Source: CAZWSE01 sp964636575 | GTDB lineage: Bacteria > Pseudomonadota > Alphaproteobacteria > Rhodobacterales > Rhodobacteraceae | Direction of reading: 5' to 3' | DNA: 54,321 bases | Assembly: GCA_964636575.1 (NCBI GenBank) | Contig: CAZWSE010000005.1 | Span: 1-54,321, forward strand | Shown: positions 16,213 to 24,345 of the stretch, piece after piece | Position numbering within the stretch: position 1 is the stretch's first letter | How the letters are laid out: the number at the start of each line of letters is the position of its first letter | Program-made: the position numbers and the translations under genes | The notes under the pieces: generated by a model | What the model saw: only the letters and a program-made list of their open reading frames with translations | Told to the model about the DNA's origin: nothing | The model's database searches: none

Positions 16213-17513
16213 GACACTTTCTGGCCGCCGCTTTCAGCTTGATCCTTGTGCTGCCTGCCTGGGCAGAGGTTGCGATCAAAGAAGTCACGTCGCCCGGTGG
16301 GATCACCGCGTGGCTGGTTGAGGATCATTCTATCCCCTTTGTCGCGCTAGAGTTGCGGTTCAAGGGTGGTGCGTCTTTGGATGTTGAAGGCAAACGGGGT
16401 GCGACCAACCTGATGACCGGCCTGCTTGAAGAAGGGGCCGGCGATCTGGATGCGCGCGGATTTGCACGAGCCTTGGAAGAGTTGGCGTCATCGTTCAGTT
16501 ACGACGTGGGCGATGATGCGTTGTCCGTGTCCGCGCGGTTTTTGACGGAGACCCGTGAGGCTTCTGTCGCGCTGTTGAGGTCTTCCATTATGGAACCTGC
16601 GTTTGACGAGGCGTCGCTTGCCCGTGTGCGCGCACAGGTGCTGTCTGGGTTGGCATCCGATGCCAAAGACCCCAATGAGATTGCAGGCAAAACCTTTGAT
16701 GCAATGGCCTTTGGCGACCATCCTTATGCGACATCGCTAAGTGGGACCGTTGAAAGTGTGTCTGCGTTGACCCGTGATGACTTGCTTGAAGCGCATCGAA
16801 ACGTCTTTGCCCGTGACAGGCTTTATGTGGGGGCCGTGGGCGATATTTCCGAGGCAGAGCTGGGTGTTCTGCTGGATGCCTTGTTGGGTGATTTGCCCGC
16901 AACAGGCGCGGCGCTGCCTGGACCTGCTGACGTTACAATCGAAGGCGGTGTGACGGTTGTCGATTTCGAGACACCCCAGTCGGTGGCCTTGTTTGGTCAC
17001 CTTGGGATGGAACGCGATGATCCGGATTTCTTTGCCGCCTACCTGATGAACCAAATCCTTGGCGGCGGGTCGTTTGAAAGCCGACTTATGACAGAGGTCC
17101 GCGAAAAGCGCGGTCTGACTTATGGTGTTTATTCCTATCTTGTCCCCAAAGACTATGCCGCCACCTATATGGGCAGCGTGTCATCCGCCAATGATCGTAT
17201 CGGGCAGGCTGTGGACGTAGTAAAAGACGAATGGCTGCGCATGCAGTCTGTTGGCGTGACCCCTGGCGAGTTGCAGGATGCCAAGACTTATCTGACTGGA
17301 GCCTACCCGCTGCGTTTTTCTGGCAATGGCCCGATTGCGGACATTATGGTTGGTATGCAGATGCAGGGCTTGCCCATCGACTACATTGCCACCCGCAACG
17401 ACAAGATCGACGCCGTGACTTTGGATGATGTGAACCGCGTTGCGTCCGAGTTGTTACAGCCTGACAATCTGCACGTTGTCATCGTTGGTCAGCCTGAGGG
17501 TTTGGCGAACTAA
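16209..17513 (+). CDS. M16-fold protein lacking the zinc motif (partner subunit)
   Basis: A 434-residue exported protein. The signal peptide is about residues 1-19 (LAAAFSLILVLPAWA). It has the M16 fold (AWLVEDHSIPFVALELRFKG, QILGGGSFESRLMTEVREKR, GLTYGVYSYLVPKDYAATYM) but the HXXEH position reads ATNLMTGLLEEGA, with both His missing, so it should not bind catalytic zinc. It retains the glycine loop typical of the non-catalytic subunit. The start at 16209 overlaps the stop of the catalytic partner, indicating equal and coupled synthesis. A terminator follows. Confidence 0.94.
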   Translation: MRHFLAAAFSLILVLPAWAEVAIKEVTSPGGITAWLVEDHSIPFVALELRFKGGASLDVEGKRGATNLMTGLLEEGAGDLDARGFARALEELASSFSYDVGDDALSVSARFLTETREASVALLRSSIMEPAFDEASLARVRAQVLSGLASDAKDPNEIAGKTFDAMAFGDHPYATSLSGTVESVSALTRDDLLEAHRNVFARDRLYVGAVGDISEAELGVLLDALLGDLPATGAALPGPADVTIEGGVTVVDFETPQSVALFGHLGMERDDPDFFAAYLMNQILGGGSFESRLMTEVREKRGLTYGVYSYLVPKDYAATYMGSVSSANDRIGQAVDVVKDEWLRMQSVGVTPGELQDAKTYLTGAYPLRFSGNGPIADIMVGMQMQGLPIDYIATRNDKIDAVTLDDVNRVASELLQPDNLHVVIVGQPEGLAN

Positions 17514-17526
17514 GTCTGATCCAAAT

Positions 17527-17549
17527 GTGCGCTGACGCGCGTGTTTTTT
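17527..17549 (+). terminator. Intrinsic terminator after the M16 pair
   Basis: GCGC-TGAC-GCGC (17529-17540), extendable by two G-T pairs, is followed by TTTTTT at 17544-17549. It starts 14 bases after the second M16 stop. Confidence 0.65.
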
Positions 17550-17558
17550 GTTGATTTG

Positions 17559-17590
17559 CCTCCGGCGGAGGTACTTGCCCCAAGAAGAAA
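17559..17590 (+). repeat. Intergenic repeat copy E (hairpin plus tail)
   Basis: The perfect stem CCTCC-GGC-GGAGG (17559-17571) is followed by the tail TACTTGCCCCAAGAAGAAA. It fills the space between the M16 terminator and the stop of the convergent ALDH gene (17593). The tail resembles copies C and D (..GAACAAAGAAG). Confidence 0.6.
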
Positions 17591-17592
17591 TG

Positions 17593-19920
17593 CTATTCGC
17601 CGTAGGGGATCCAGATGTTTTTGATCTCTGTGGCTTGGCTTAGGATGTGCTTGCTGTGGTCCATATTCCAATCCCGCGCTTGTCCGTGATTGACCCATGT
17701 ACGTTTGAGATTTGTGGTTGATGCGGTCTCAACGGTCTTTGAGATGTCTGCTGCAGAGGCTGACCAAACTGCGTCCACATCCATATGGCTGGCCATTGGC
17801 TGTGCAAGCTCTGAGTGGGCGCCTGTCAGAATGTTCACGACCCCTGCTGGTACGTCCGAGGTTTGGAGTACTTGGTAGAAATCTGTTGCGGCCAATGGGT
17901 GGGGTTCGGACGCGATCGTGATGATCCTGTTGCCCATCGCGATAGCCGGCGCCATTAGGCTGACGAGCCCTAGAAGTGGAGCCTCGTTCGAGCAGAATGC
18001 CCCAATGACACCGACCGGTTCTTTCATGGCTAATGCGACCCCCCGAATGGGCACACCATGCGTTTGCCCGTCGTATTTGTCCGCCCATGCGGCTGCCGTG
18101 AACAGCCTGTCGATGCTGGTTTGCACTTCGGCTTTGCCGGTGTTTTTGCCCGTCAGGTCATCAATCCGATCTGCGAATTCTTTTGCCCGCGCCGACAGGT
18201 TTTCGCCAATGTAATACAGGATTTGTGCCCGCAGGTGGCCTGTTGTTTTGCTCCACCCACTTGCGGCCTGCGCGGCTTCAACCGCGTTTCGGATGTCTTT
18301 TCGGTTTGCGATAGGGGCATGCCCTAAAAGCGTTCCCGTTTTGCTGTAAACTGGGCTTGTGTATCCGCCGTCTGGTCGTGCCTGTTTGCCCCCGATGAAG
18401 AGCTTTGCGGTTCTATCGAGGCCCTCTGGCCCGTCCGTACCTTTAAACGCAGCAATTTTCTTGATCGGTTTGGTTTTGCCTTTCGGTTTGGTGTAGGCGG
18501 CCAAGCCTTCCCAACCACCTTCGCGGCCAAACCCGCTTTCGCGGACGCCGCCAAACCCCGCTGCGGCATCGAACAGGTTGGTCGCATTGATCCAGACCAC
18601 TCCCGCTGCCAGTTTGGGTGCGATGTCCAAGGTCAGGTTGATGTTTTCTGACCATAGGGTTGCCGCCAGCCCGTAGCGGGTGTTGTTCGCCAGTGCCACG
18701 GCCTCTGATGGGGTGCGGAAGGTTGTTGCAACCAGAACTGGCCCGAAGATTTCGTCTTGCATGAGCGGGTCGGAAGGGGTCAGTCCCGTTATCAGTGTTG
18801 GCGGGTAGTAACAGCCCTTTGGGGTGCCCTTGGTTTGATAGATTTCGCCGCCTGATCTACCGTCGACCAATCGCGTTATTTCGGCCAGTTGAATTGGGTC
18901 CACTACGGCGCCGACATCGATGCACTTGTCCAACGGATCGCCTAAGCGCAGCCGGTCCATGCGCGCTCGCAGTTTGGTATAGAACCGATCCGCGACAGTT
19001 TCCTGCACAAGAAGCCGAGATCCAGCACAGCAGACCTGCCCTTGATTGAACCAAATCGCGTCAACGAGACCTTCAACGGCACTGTCCAGATCAGCATCGT
19101 CAAAAACGATGTAGGGGGATTTTCCCCCAAGCTCTAAGGTCAAGGATTTGCCCGTGCCTGCTGTTGCTTCGCGGATACGTCGTCCGACTGATGTCGATCC
19201 AGTGAAGGCGATTTTGTCTACGTCGGCGGCCACGATCATCTCACCTACTGTACCGTCGCCTGTGATGATATTGACGACCCCCTTGGGCAAGCCTGCCTGT
19301 TGGCAGATGTCCGCAAACAAAAGTGCAGTGAGCGATGTGTATTCAGCCGGTTTCAAAATGACCGTGTTGCCCATGGCAAGTGCCGGGGCGATCTTCCATG
19401 CCAGCATTAAAAGTGGAAAGTTCCAAGGGATAATTTGACCGCAAACACCCAAAGGTTCTGCGTCGGGCAGTTCGCTTTCCATCAATTGCGCCATGCCCGC
19501 GTGATAATAGAAATGACGCTGTGCAAGGGGCACGTCTATATCCCGGCTTTCGCGGATGGGTTTGCCGTTGTCCAGTGTCTCAAGAACAGCAAACAATCGC
19601 GCGTGTTTTTGTAAAAGGCGGGCAAGTGCGTACAAGAATTTCGCACGACCAGCCCCGCCTAATCGAGCCCATTTGGGTTGGGCTTTGCGTGCAGCTGTCA
19701 CTGCTAAATCGACATCAGCTTGCGTGGCTTGGGTCAGACTGGCAAGAACCGCGCCCGTGGCAGGATTTCGGCTGTCAAAGCCGGTTGAGGGATCGGTAAA
19801 AGCACCGTCGGTGAAGTGCCCAAACCGATTGTCCCGTTCAGCCAGCCACGCCAATGCATCAGATGCACTTTCAGGGGCCGGACCATAGTCCATCGATTGG
19901 TAAATCTCTTTGACAGTCAT
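17593..19920 (-). CDS. Double-length aldehyde dehydrogenase with a truncated second domain
   Basis: A 775-residue protein. Residues about 35-480 are a full NAD(P)-dependent ALDH: IIPWNFPLLMLAWKIAPALA, KPAEYTSLTALL, FTGSTSVGRRI, the catalytic Glu in LELGGKSPY and catalytic Cys in NQGQVCCAG. Residues about 500-775 repeat only the cofactor-binding half (FIGGKQARPDGGYTSPVYS, EPVGVIGAFCSNEAPLLGL, GVVNILTGAHSELAQ) and end before any catalytic Cys. It lies 31 bases after deoC. DeoC releases acetaldehyde from deoxyribose-5-phosphate, so oxidising acetaldehyde to acetate is the natural inferred role. The start at 19920 (MTVKEIYQSMDYGP) lies at the end of repeat copy B. Confidence 0.92.
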   Translation of the reverse strand: MTVKEIYQSMDYGPAPESASDALAWLAERDNRFGHFTDGAFTDPSTGFDSRNPATGAVLASLTQATQADVDLAVTAARKAQPKWARLGGAGRAKFLYALARLLQKHARLFAVLETLDNGKPIRESRDIDVPLAQRHFYYHAGMAQLMESELPDAEPLGVCGQIIPWNFPLLMLAWKIAPALAMGNTVILKPAEYTSLTALLFADICQQAGLPKGVVNIITGDGTVGEMIVAADVDKIAFTGSTSVGRRIREATAGTGKSLTLELGGKSPYIVFDDADLDSAVEGLVDAIWFNQGQVCCAGSRLLVQETVADRFYTKLRARMDRLRLGDPLDKCIDVGAVVDPIQLAEITRLVDGRSGGEIYQTKGTPKGCYYPPTLITGLTPSDPLMQDEIFGPVLVATTFRTPSEAVALANNTRYGLAATLWSENINLTLDIAPKLAAGVVWINATNLFDAAAGFGGVRESGFGREGGWEGLAAYTKPKGKTKPIKKIAAFKGTDGPEGLDRTAKLFIGGKQARPDGGYTSPVYSKTGTLLGHAPIANRKDIRNAVEAAQAASGWSKTTGHLRAQILYYIGENLSARAKEFADRIDDLTGKNTGKAEVQTSIDRLFTAAAWADKYDGQTHGVPIRGVALAMKEPVGVIGAFCSNEAPLLGLVSLMAPAIAMGNRIITIASEPHPLAATDFYQVLQTSDVPAGVVNILTGAHSELAQPMASHMDVDAVWSASAADISKTVETASTTNLKRTWVNHGQARDWNMDHSKHILSQATEIKNIWIPYGE

Positions 19921-19922
19921 AG

Positions 19923-19946
19923 CTTCATTTTTCCAAAAATACTCAA
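19923..19946 (-). repeat. Intergenic repeat copy B (tail only)
   Basis: Identical over 24 bases to copy A at 711-734, on the opposite strand. It fills nearly the whole gap between the deoC stop (19952) and the ALDH start (19920) and so forms the ALDH ribosome-binding region (AATGAAG just before CT-ATG). Confidence 0.75.
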
Positions 19947-19951
19947 GTTCT

Positions 19952-20950
19952 TCAGGCCATGCCATGGCGGTAGCTGGCAGAGTATGCGCCTGTCACGTGG
20001 TGTTCCAATTGGCGCTCGATGTCGTTCAACAAAGACGATGCACCAAAGCGAAACATGTCAGGGTGCAACCAACGGTCGCCCAATTCGTCTTTCATCAGAG
20101 CCAAATAAACAAGCGCGTCCTTGGCTTTGGATATGCCGCCAGCGGGTTTGTAGCCGACGCGGAAACCAGTGCGGTCGTGATAATCGCGGATGGCGCGGAT
20201 CATGGTGAGCGACACAGGCAGGGTCGCATTGACGCTTTCCTTGCCGGTCGAGGTTTTGATAAAATCAGCACCGGCCATCATACAGACAAGCGACGCGCGG
20301 GCGACGTTGCGCAATGTGCCAAGCTCGCCAGTGGCAAGGATGGCTTTGACATGGGCGTCACCGCATGCATCTCGGAATGCGCGCATCTCATCATAAAGCG
20401 CCTGCCAATCGCCGGTCAGCACATGCCGTCGCGAGATCACAATGTCGATCTCGGCCGCGCCTGCTTTGACGCTTTCGCGGATTTCTTCAATCCGCAAGTG
20501 CAGTGGTGAAAGCCCTGCCGGAAAGCCTGTGCTGACCGCGGCGACAGGAATACCAGACCCCTCTAGCGCGCGCACAGCGGCGGGTATCATTTCGTGATAG
20601 ACACAGATCGCGCCGGTTGTCAGATGATCCATGCCGAGCGCATCCATCAGATCTGGCCGCAAAGGTTGCCGTGCTTTGGCGCATAGCCTGCGCACACGCT
20701 CTTCGGTATCATCGCCGGAAAGCGTGGTCAGATCGATGCAAGATATGGCCCGCAACAGCCAAGCGGCCTGATGGTCTTTCTTGACGCTGCGCCGACCAGG
20801 CAGGGTGGCCGCGCGTCGCTCAATAGCGCTGGTGTTGGCCTGCACTGCGCGCACCCAATCCATATCAAGCGGCAGGCCTTCATTGCGTGGCTCTGTCACC
20901 TGCGGAAGCTGGCTTGTCTGTGCGGTCAATGTGTCGGTTTTCGTGGCCAT
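19952..20950 (-). CDS. deoC: Deoxyribose-phosphate aldolase
   Basis: A 332-residue class I aldolase that splits 2-deoxyribose-5-phosphate into glyceraldehyde-3-phosphate and acetaldehyde during deoxynucleoside catabolism. The Schiff-base lysine is in DFIKTSTGKESVNATL; the second active-site lysine is in VGYKPAGGISKAKDAL. EIDIVISRRHVLTGDW and VKAILATGELGTL are also family signatures. It is longer than the E. coli enzyme (about 260), with an N-terminal extension of about 60 residues typical of the longer DeoC type. The ATG at 20950 follows AAGGAA. It heads a deoC-ALDH operon and is divergent from the DUF4173 gene. Confidence 0.95.
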   Translation of the reverse strand: MATKTDTLTAQTSQLPQVTEPRNEGLPLDMDWVRAVQANTSAIERRAATLPGRRSVKKDHQAAWLLRAISCIDLTTLSGDDTEERVRRLCAKARQPLRPDLMDALGMDHLTTGAICVYHEMIPAAVRALEGSGIPVAAVSTGFPAGLSPLHLRIEEIRESVKAGAAEIDIVISRRHVLTGDWQALYDEMRAFRDACGDAHVKAILATGELGTLRNVARASLVCMMAGADFIKTSTGKESVNATLPVSLTMIRAIRDYHDRTGFRVGYKPAGGISKAKDALVYLALMKDELGDRWLHPDMFRFGASSLLNDIERQLEHHVTGAYSASYRHGMA

Positions 20951-21033
20951 ACGGCGTTCCTTTTGTCTTGAGTGTACCGTGTCACGCTGTGTCTGCCAGA
21001 TCAAGCGAGGCCGCAGCGGCACCTTTGCCTGCG

Positions 21034-21076
21034 GTTGCGCAAAAACTGCGAAACTCCGCTGCGGGCTTTGCGCAAC
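21034..21076. promoter_or_regulatory. Two palindromic operator-like sites in the deoC / DUF4173 divergent region
   Basis: GTTGCGCAAA (21034-21043) and TTTGCGCAAC (21067-21076) are perfect inverted copies, and each contains the palindrome TTGCGCAA. Their centres are 33 bases apart, near three helical turns. They lie 84 bases upstream of deoC and 51 bases upstream of the DUF4173 start. A dimeric regulator binding both is inferred; I do not know which one. Confidence 0.45.
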
Positions 21077-21126
21077 TGGTTTCCTATCCAAACCCCGAGA
21101 CAGTGAACCAGAAGGAGATGCTCAAA

Positions 21127-22644
21127 ATGAAAGCCTATTTGGTCAGAGGGGTTCCTCTTTCAATGCAGCGCGATGGTTGGTGGATAGGTGGCAAAGGTCA
21201 CAAAGAACCGACAGGAGCATCTGATCGCGACAAGCCGCACCCTCACGGCCCCTTGGCGATGTTGTTCGCTTTGATCTTTGTCGGTGATGTTTTGCTGTGG
21301 CCGGTGAACGCCGGGCTCTCAATAGCGGTCTTTTGGGCTTTGGTTGTTTTGGGCGCATGGGCCGTAACCGGGCAAAAGCTGTCGGGCCGCAAATCAGTCA
21401 AAGTGGTTTGCCTAACCATTCTGGCGATTTTGCCGGCGATTGAGCATGTGCAACTGTTGTCTATGCTTTGGTTGTTTGTAGGGATCGGCATGGCGCTGGT
21501 TGTGCTTGTCGACATCCCTTTGAAACAACTTCCAGCTGGGTTCTTGCGCTTGTGCCAATGGGGGCCTGTACAGGGATTTATTGATATGCGGACCCAATTT
21601 CGTGCTGCGCCCAAAGAGGCCCCGAAGCTGGATAAATCGGCTTTGAATAGGTTTGCGCTTGGCTGGGGTTTGCCTTTGGGGTTGGGGCTTGTTTTTGTGT
21701 CATTGCTGATCGACGCGAACCCGATGCTTGAAGATCTGGTGTTTCGCTTTGACCGCTGGACATGGCAGATCGACATTCCTGTGGATCGCATCGTGTTCTG
21801 GCTTGGCCTTGCCTTTATGCTTTGGCCTGCCCTTGCGTTGATGCGGATGCGGGCACGGTTGCAAAACCCGATTGGGCTGAGCCTGCCCAAGTCCGCGCCT
21901 GCCATTTTCAATGCGGCCTCTGTCACCCGATCCTTGATCTTGTTCAACGTGATTTTCGCGGTCCAAACTGTGCTGGATGTAACCTACCTGTATTCTGGGT
22001 TCAGCCTGCCAGACGGTATGACCTATGCCGAATACGCCCATCGTGGGGCTTACCCTTTGATTGTCACTGCATTGCTGGCAGGACTGTTCGCACTGATCTC
22101 TCGACCTTTCACAAAAGATGCGCCTGTGTTGCGCATCGCCCTCATGGTTTGGGTTGTTCAGAATGTTCTTTTGGTCGTTTCCTCGATTTATCGGCTAGAG
22201 CTTTACGTCGAAGTTTACGGCCTTACCCGCTTGCGGATCGCTGCGTTCATCTGGATGGCGGTTGTTGCGGTTGGATTGATGCTGACTCTTTGGCAGATTT
22301 GGCGTCATCACAGCGGGGCTTGGTTGCTGACGCGAGCGGCCTTGGTTGGGGCAGGTGCGCTTTATGGGGCTTCGTTTCTTGATTTCGATGCGCAGATTGG
22401 GCGGTATAACCTGACACAGGATGTAGAGTTGGATCGCCACTACCTATGTTCTTTGTCGCCTTCCGTTGGGCCTGCGATATACGCCTATCAGCGCCGCACA
22501 GGCCGGACCTTGTGTTACTATCGTAGCGATGCGCCGCTTGCTTACATCCCCCAGTATGCTGCCCCAAAAGATTGGCGGGAATGGGGGTTTCGGGTGGCGC
22601 GTGTCCGACATACTCTGACGACACTTAAAGCGGAGGGCCTGTAG
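21127..22644 (+). CDS. DUF4173 (DUF4153-like) multi-pass membrane protein
   Basis: A 505-residue protein with about ten or more membrane segments and the DUF4173 signature YSGFSLPDGMTYAEYAHRGA followed by YPLIVTALLAG. The C-terminal 80 residues are soluble (SPSVGPAIYAYQRRTGRTLC). ATG 21127 is chosen because GAAGGAG at 21111 is nine bases away; ATG 21118 is too close to it. The stop touches the start codon of the response regulator (TAG-ATG), so the three genes to 24275 form one operon. The family has no known activity that I recall; linkage to a two-component system suggests an envelope or sensory accessory role. Confidence 0.85.
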   Translation: MKAYLVRGVPLSMQRDGWWIGGKGHKEPTGASDRDKPHPHGPLAMLFALIFVGDVLLWPVNAGLSIAVFWALVVLGAWAVTGQKLSGRKSVKVVCLTILAILPAIEHVQLLSMLWLFVGIGMALVVLVDIPLKQLPAGFLRLCQWGPVQGFIDMRTQFRAAPKEAPKLDKSALNRFALGWGLPLGLGLVFVSLLIDANPMLEDLVFRFDRWTWQIDIPVDRIVFWLGLAFMLWPALALMRMRARLQNPIGLSLPKSAPAIFNAASVTRSLILFNVIFAVQTVLDVTYLYSGFSLPDGMTYAEYAHRGAYPLIVTALLAGLFALISRPFTKDAPVLRIALMVWVVQNVLLVVSSIYRLELYVEVYGLTRLRIAAFIWMAVVAVGLMLTLWQIWRHHSGAWLLTRAALVGAGALYGASFLDFDAQIGRYNLTQDVELDRHYLCSLSPSVGPAIYAYQRRTGRTLCYYRSDAPLAYIPQYAAPKDWREWGFRVARVRHTLTTLKAEGL

Positions 22645-23334
22645 ATGTCCCAGACCATTCTTATCGTCGATGACGACCCGTCGATCCGTGATGTTTTGCG
22701 GATCGGATTGGGGCAGGCGGGCTTTGATGTGATCGAAGCAGGCGACGGGGCCGAAGGGCTGGCTAAGGCTCAATCTTCGACTGTTGATTTGATTGTGTTG
22801 GACATCGGCCTGCCCAAGATGGATGGGTTGCAAGTCTGCCGGAGCCTGCGCGAAACCCACCAAACGCCTGTGATCTTCCTCACCGCCCGCGAGGATGAGA
22901 TCGACCGTGTGCTAGGCCTCGAACTGGGGGGTGATGACTATGTGACCAAACCCTTCTCGCCCCGTGAATTGGTCGCCCGTGTGCGCGCTGTGCTGAAACG
23001 TGCGAATGGAACACCCTTGGCAGATGGTGTTCTGGCCCGTGGTGGATTGAAGGTCGATTCGTCCAAGCATTTGTGCACATACGAGGATGCACCGGTTACG
23101 TTGACCGCAAGGGAAATGGCTTTGCTTGCCTACTTGATGCAGCGCCCTGATAACGTGGCCAGCCGCCCCAATATGACCGACGCAATGTATGGCACCAACA
23201 TTCATGTCTCGGACCGCACCGTTGACAGCCACCTGCGCAATCTGCGCGTCAAGCTGACCGAAGCTGGCTGTGCCAATGCGATTGAGACGGTCCACGGAGT
23301 AGGTGTTCGGATGGGTCCATGCGGCCCCGTATGA
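22645..23334 (+). CDS. OmpR/PhoB-family response regulator
   Basis: A 229-residue response regulator. The receiver domain (1-118) has the acidic cluster VDDDPS at 8-12, the phosphorylated Asp53 in VLDIGLPKMDG, Thr in FLTARE and Lys in YVTKPFSP. The C-terminal winged helix (about 135-226) ends with HVSDRTVDSHLRNLRVKL and IETVHGVGVRMG. It should bind DNA as a dimer after phosphorylation by the downstream kinase, whose start overlaps its stop (ATGA, 23331-23334). Targets are unknown; the DUF4173 operon itself is a candidate. Confidence 0.96.
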   Translation: MSQTILIVDDDPSIRDVLRIGLGQAGFDVIEAGDGAEGLAKAQSSTVDLIVLDIGLPKMDGLQVCRSLRETHQTPVIFLTAREDEIDRVLGLELGGDDYVTKPFSPRELVARVRAVLKRANGTPLADGVLARGGLKVDSSKHLCTYEDAPVTLTAREMALLAYLMQRPDNVASRPNMTDAMYGTNIHVSDRTVDSHLRNLRVKLTEAGCANAIETVHGVGVRMGPCGPV

Positions 23335-24275
23335 CCCGCAAATGGCGTCCGCCTTTGGCTTTGGTCATTGGTGGCACGCTTGCGGTGGTCTTGCTGCTGC
23401 CGTTGATCGCAATTGTGCCGCTGCGGACCTTTGGCAACATCATGGGCTGGCGCGAGATTGCATTTTTGGTGGGTTGGATGGCTGTTCTTTCCACGGCGAT
23501 CTTGGGCTACCTTTTGTGGCGGTTGGTGCTTCGGCCTGTCTACCGGCTGACCGAACATGCGGACGCGGTGAAACAGGGCCGCGATGAACCTTATCCGCTG
23601 CGCCAGCTTGGAACGCCTGAGTTCACGGAGCTCGCAGAGAGCGTCATTGCGATGGGTGCGACCTTGCAAAACCGTGCCGACGGGTTGCGCGCCTATACTG
23701 ACCATGTGACCCATGAGCTGAAATCGCCGCTTACCACGATCAGCGGCGCGGTAGAGCTGATGGAGGGCGATTTGCCCGCCGCTGACCGTGCGCGCCTGTT
23801 GGAGACCACCAAGGAAGCCGCCCACCGGATGGAGCATTTGCTGAATGATTTGCGCGATCACGCCCGTGCCCGTGATACAGATAGCAAAGGCCGTGTGCGG
23901 TTGTCTGAGATACTGCCTGTTCTAGAAGAAGAGCACCCGGGGTCTTTTGTAAGGCTGGAAGGGGATGGTGACATTCCGATCTCTGAAACGGCGGCACTGG
24001 CTGTGCTGACCCAGTTGATCCAGAACGCGGAAGGGCATGGCGCCACGGAAGTGCGACTGGCGTTCTACAAGGGCGCTTTGACCGTTTCCGACAACGGTAA
24101 AGGGGTGGCTGAAGGGGACGCTGGCCGCATTTTTGATCCGTTTTTCACCACTAAACGCGCCGTTGGCGGGACGGGAATGGGCTTGAATATTACGCGCAGT
24201 CTGTTGCAGTCGGCAGGGGCAGAGATTGAGCTTATCCCGTCTGACACAGGGGCGGCCTTTCTGATCACGTTTTAA
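23331..24275 (+). CDS. Membrane sensor histidine kinase
   Basis: A 314-residue kinase. Two membrane segments (about 7-29 and 43-66) are joined by a very short periplasmic loop, so it has almost no external sensor domain. A HAMP linker follows, then the H-box HVTHELKSPLTTISGAVEL, an N-box (QLIQNAEGHGATEV), the G1 motif DNGKGV and G2 GGTGMGLNITRSLL. The start at 23331 overlaps the regulator stop by four bases; ATG 23319 would add four residues. With so small an outer loop it may sense membrane state or an accessory protein such as the DUF4173 protein (inference). Confidence 0.94.
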   Translation: MTRKWRPPLALVIGGTLAVVLLLPLIAIVPLRTFGNIMGWREIAFLVGWMAVLSTAILGYLLWRLVLRPVYRLTEHADAVKQGRDEPYPLRQLGTPEFTELAESVIAMGATLQNRADGLRAYTDHVTHELKSPLTTISGAVELMEGDLPAADRARLLETTKEAAHRMEHLLNDLRDHARARDTDSKGRVRLSEILPVLEEEHPGSFVRLEGDGDIPISETAALAVLTQLIQNAEGHGATEVRLAFYKGALTVSDNGKGVAEGDAGRIFDPFFTTKRAVGGTGMGLNITRSLLQSAGAEIELIPSDTGAAFLITF

Positions 24276-24290
24276 GGTTGCTGCTCTAAT

Positions 24291-24305
24291 TGCGAATTAT
24301 TCGCA
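24291..24305. promoter_or_regulatory. Upstream Mur/Fur-like palindrome of the sit operon
   Basis: TGCGAATTATTCGCA is a perfect 7-1-7 inverted repeat, 7 bases before the -35 box. It resembles palindromes reported for the manganese regulator Mur (Fur family) in Rhodobacterales as I recall them. Its centre is 30 bases from that of the second site. Confidence 0.6.
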
Positions 24306-24311
24306 TTAACA

Positions 24312-24341
24312 TTGACTTTTTGCGACTAAGTCGCATATACA
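24312..24341 (+). promoter_or_regulatory. sit operon promoter, probably leaderless
   Basis: TTGACT (24312-24317) and TATACA (24336-24341) are 18 bases apart. A start site about 6-7 bases downstream falls at 24346-24349, the ATG ATG of sitA itself. The predicted mRNA therefore begins at or within a base or two of the start codon, and no Shine-Dalgarno would be transcribed. Confidence 0.6.
24321..24335. promoter_or_regulatory. Operator palindrome inside the sit promoter spacer
   Basis: TGCGACTAAGTCGCA, a perfect 7-1-7 inverted repeat, occupies the spacer between the -35 and -10 boxes, so a bound repressor would exclude RNA polymerase. It shares the pattern TGCGAnTnAnTCGCA with the upstream site. 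Confidence 0.65.
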
Positions 24342-24345
24342 GGTC

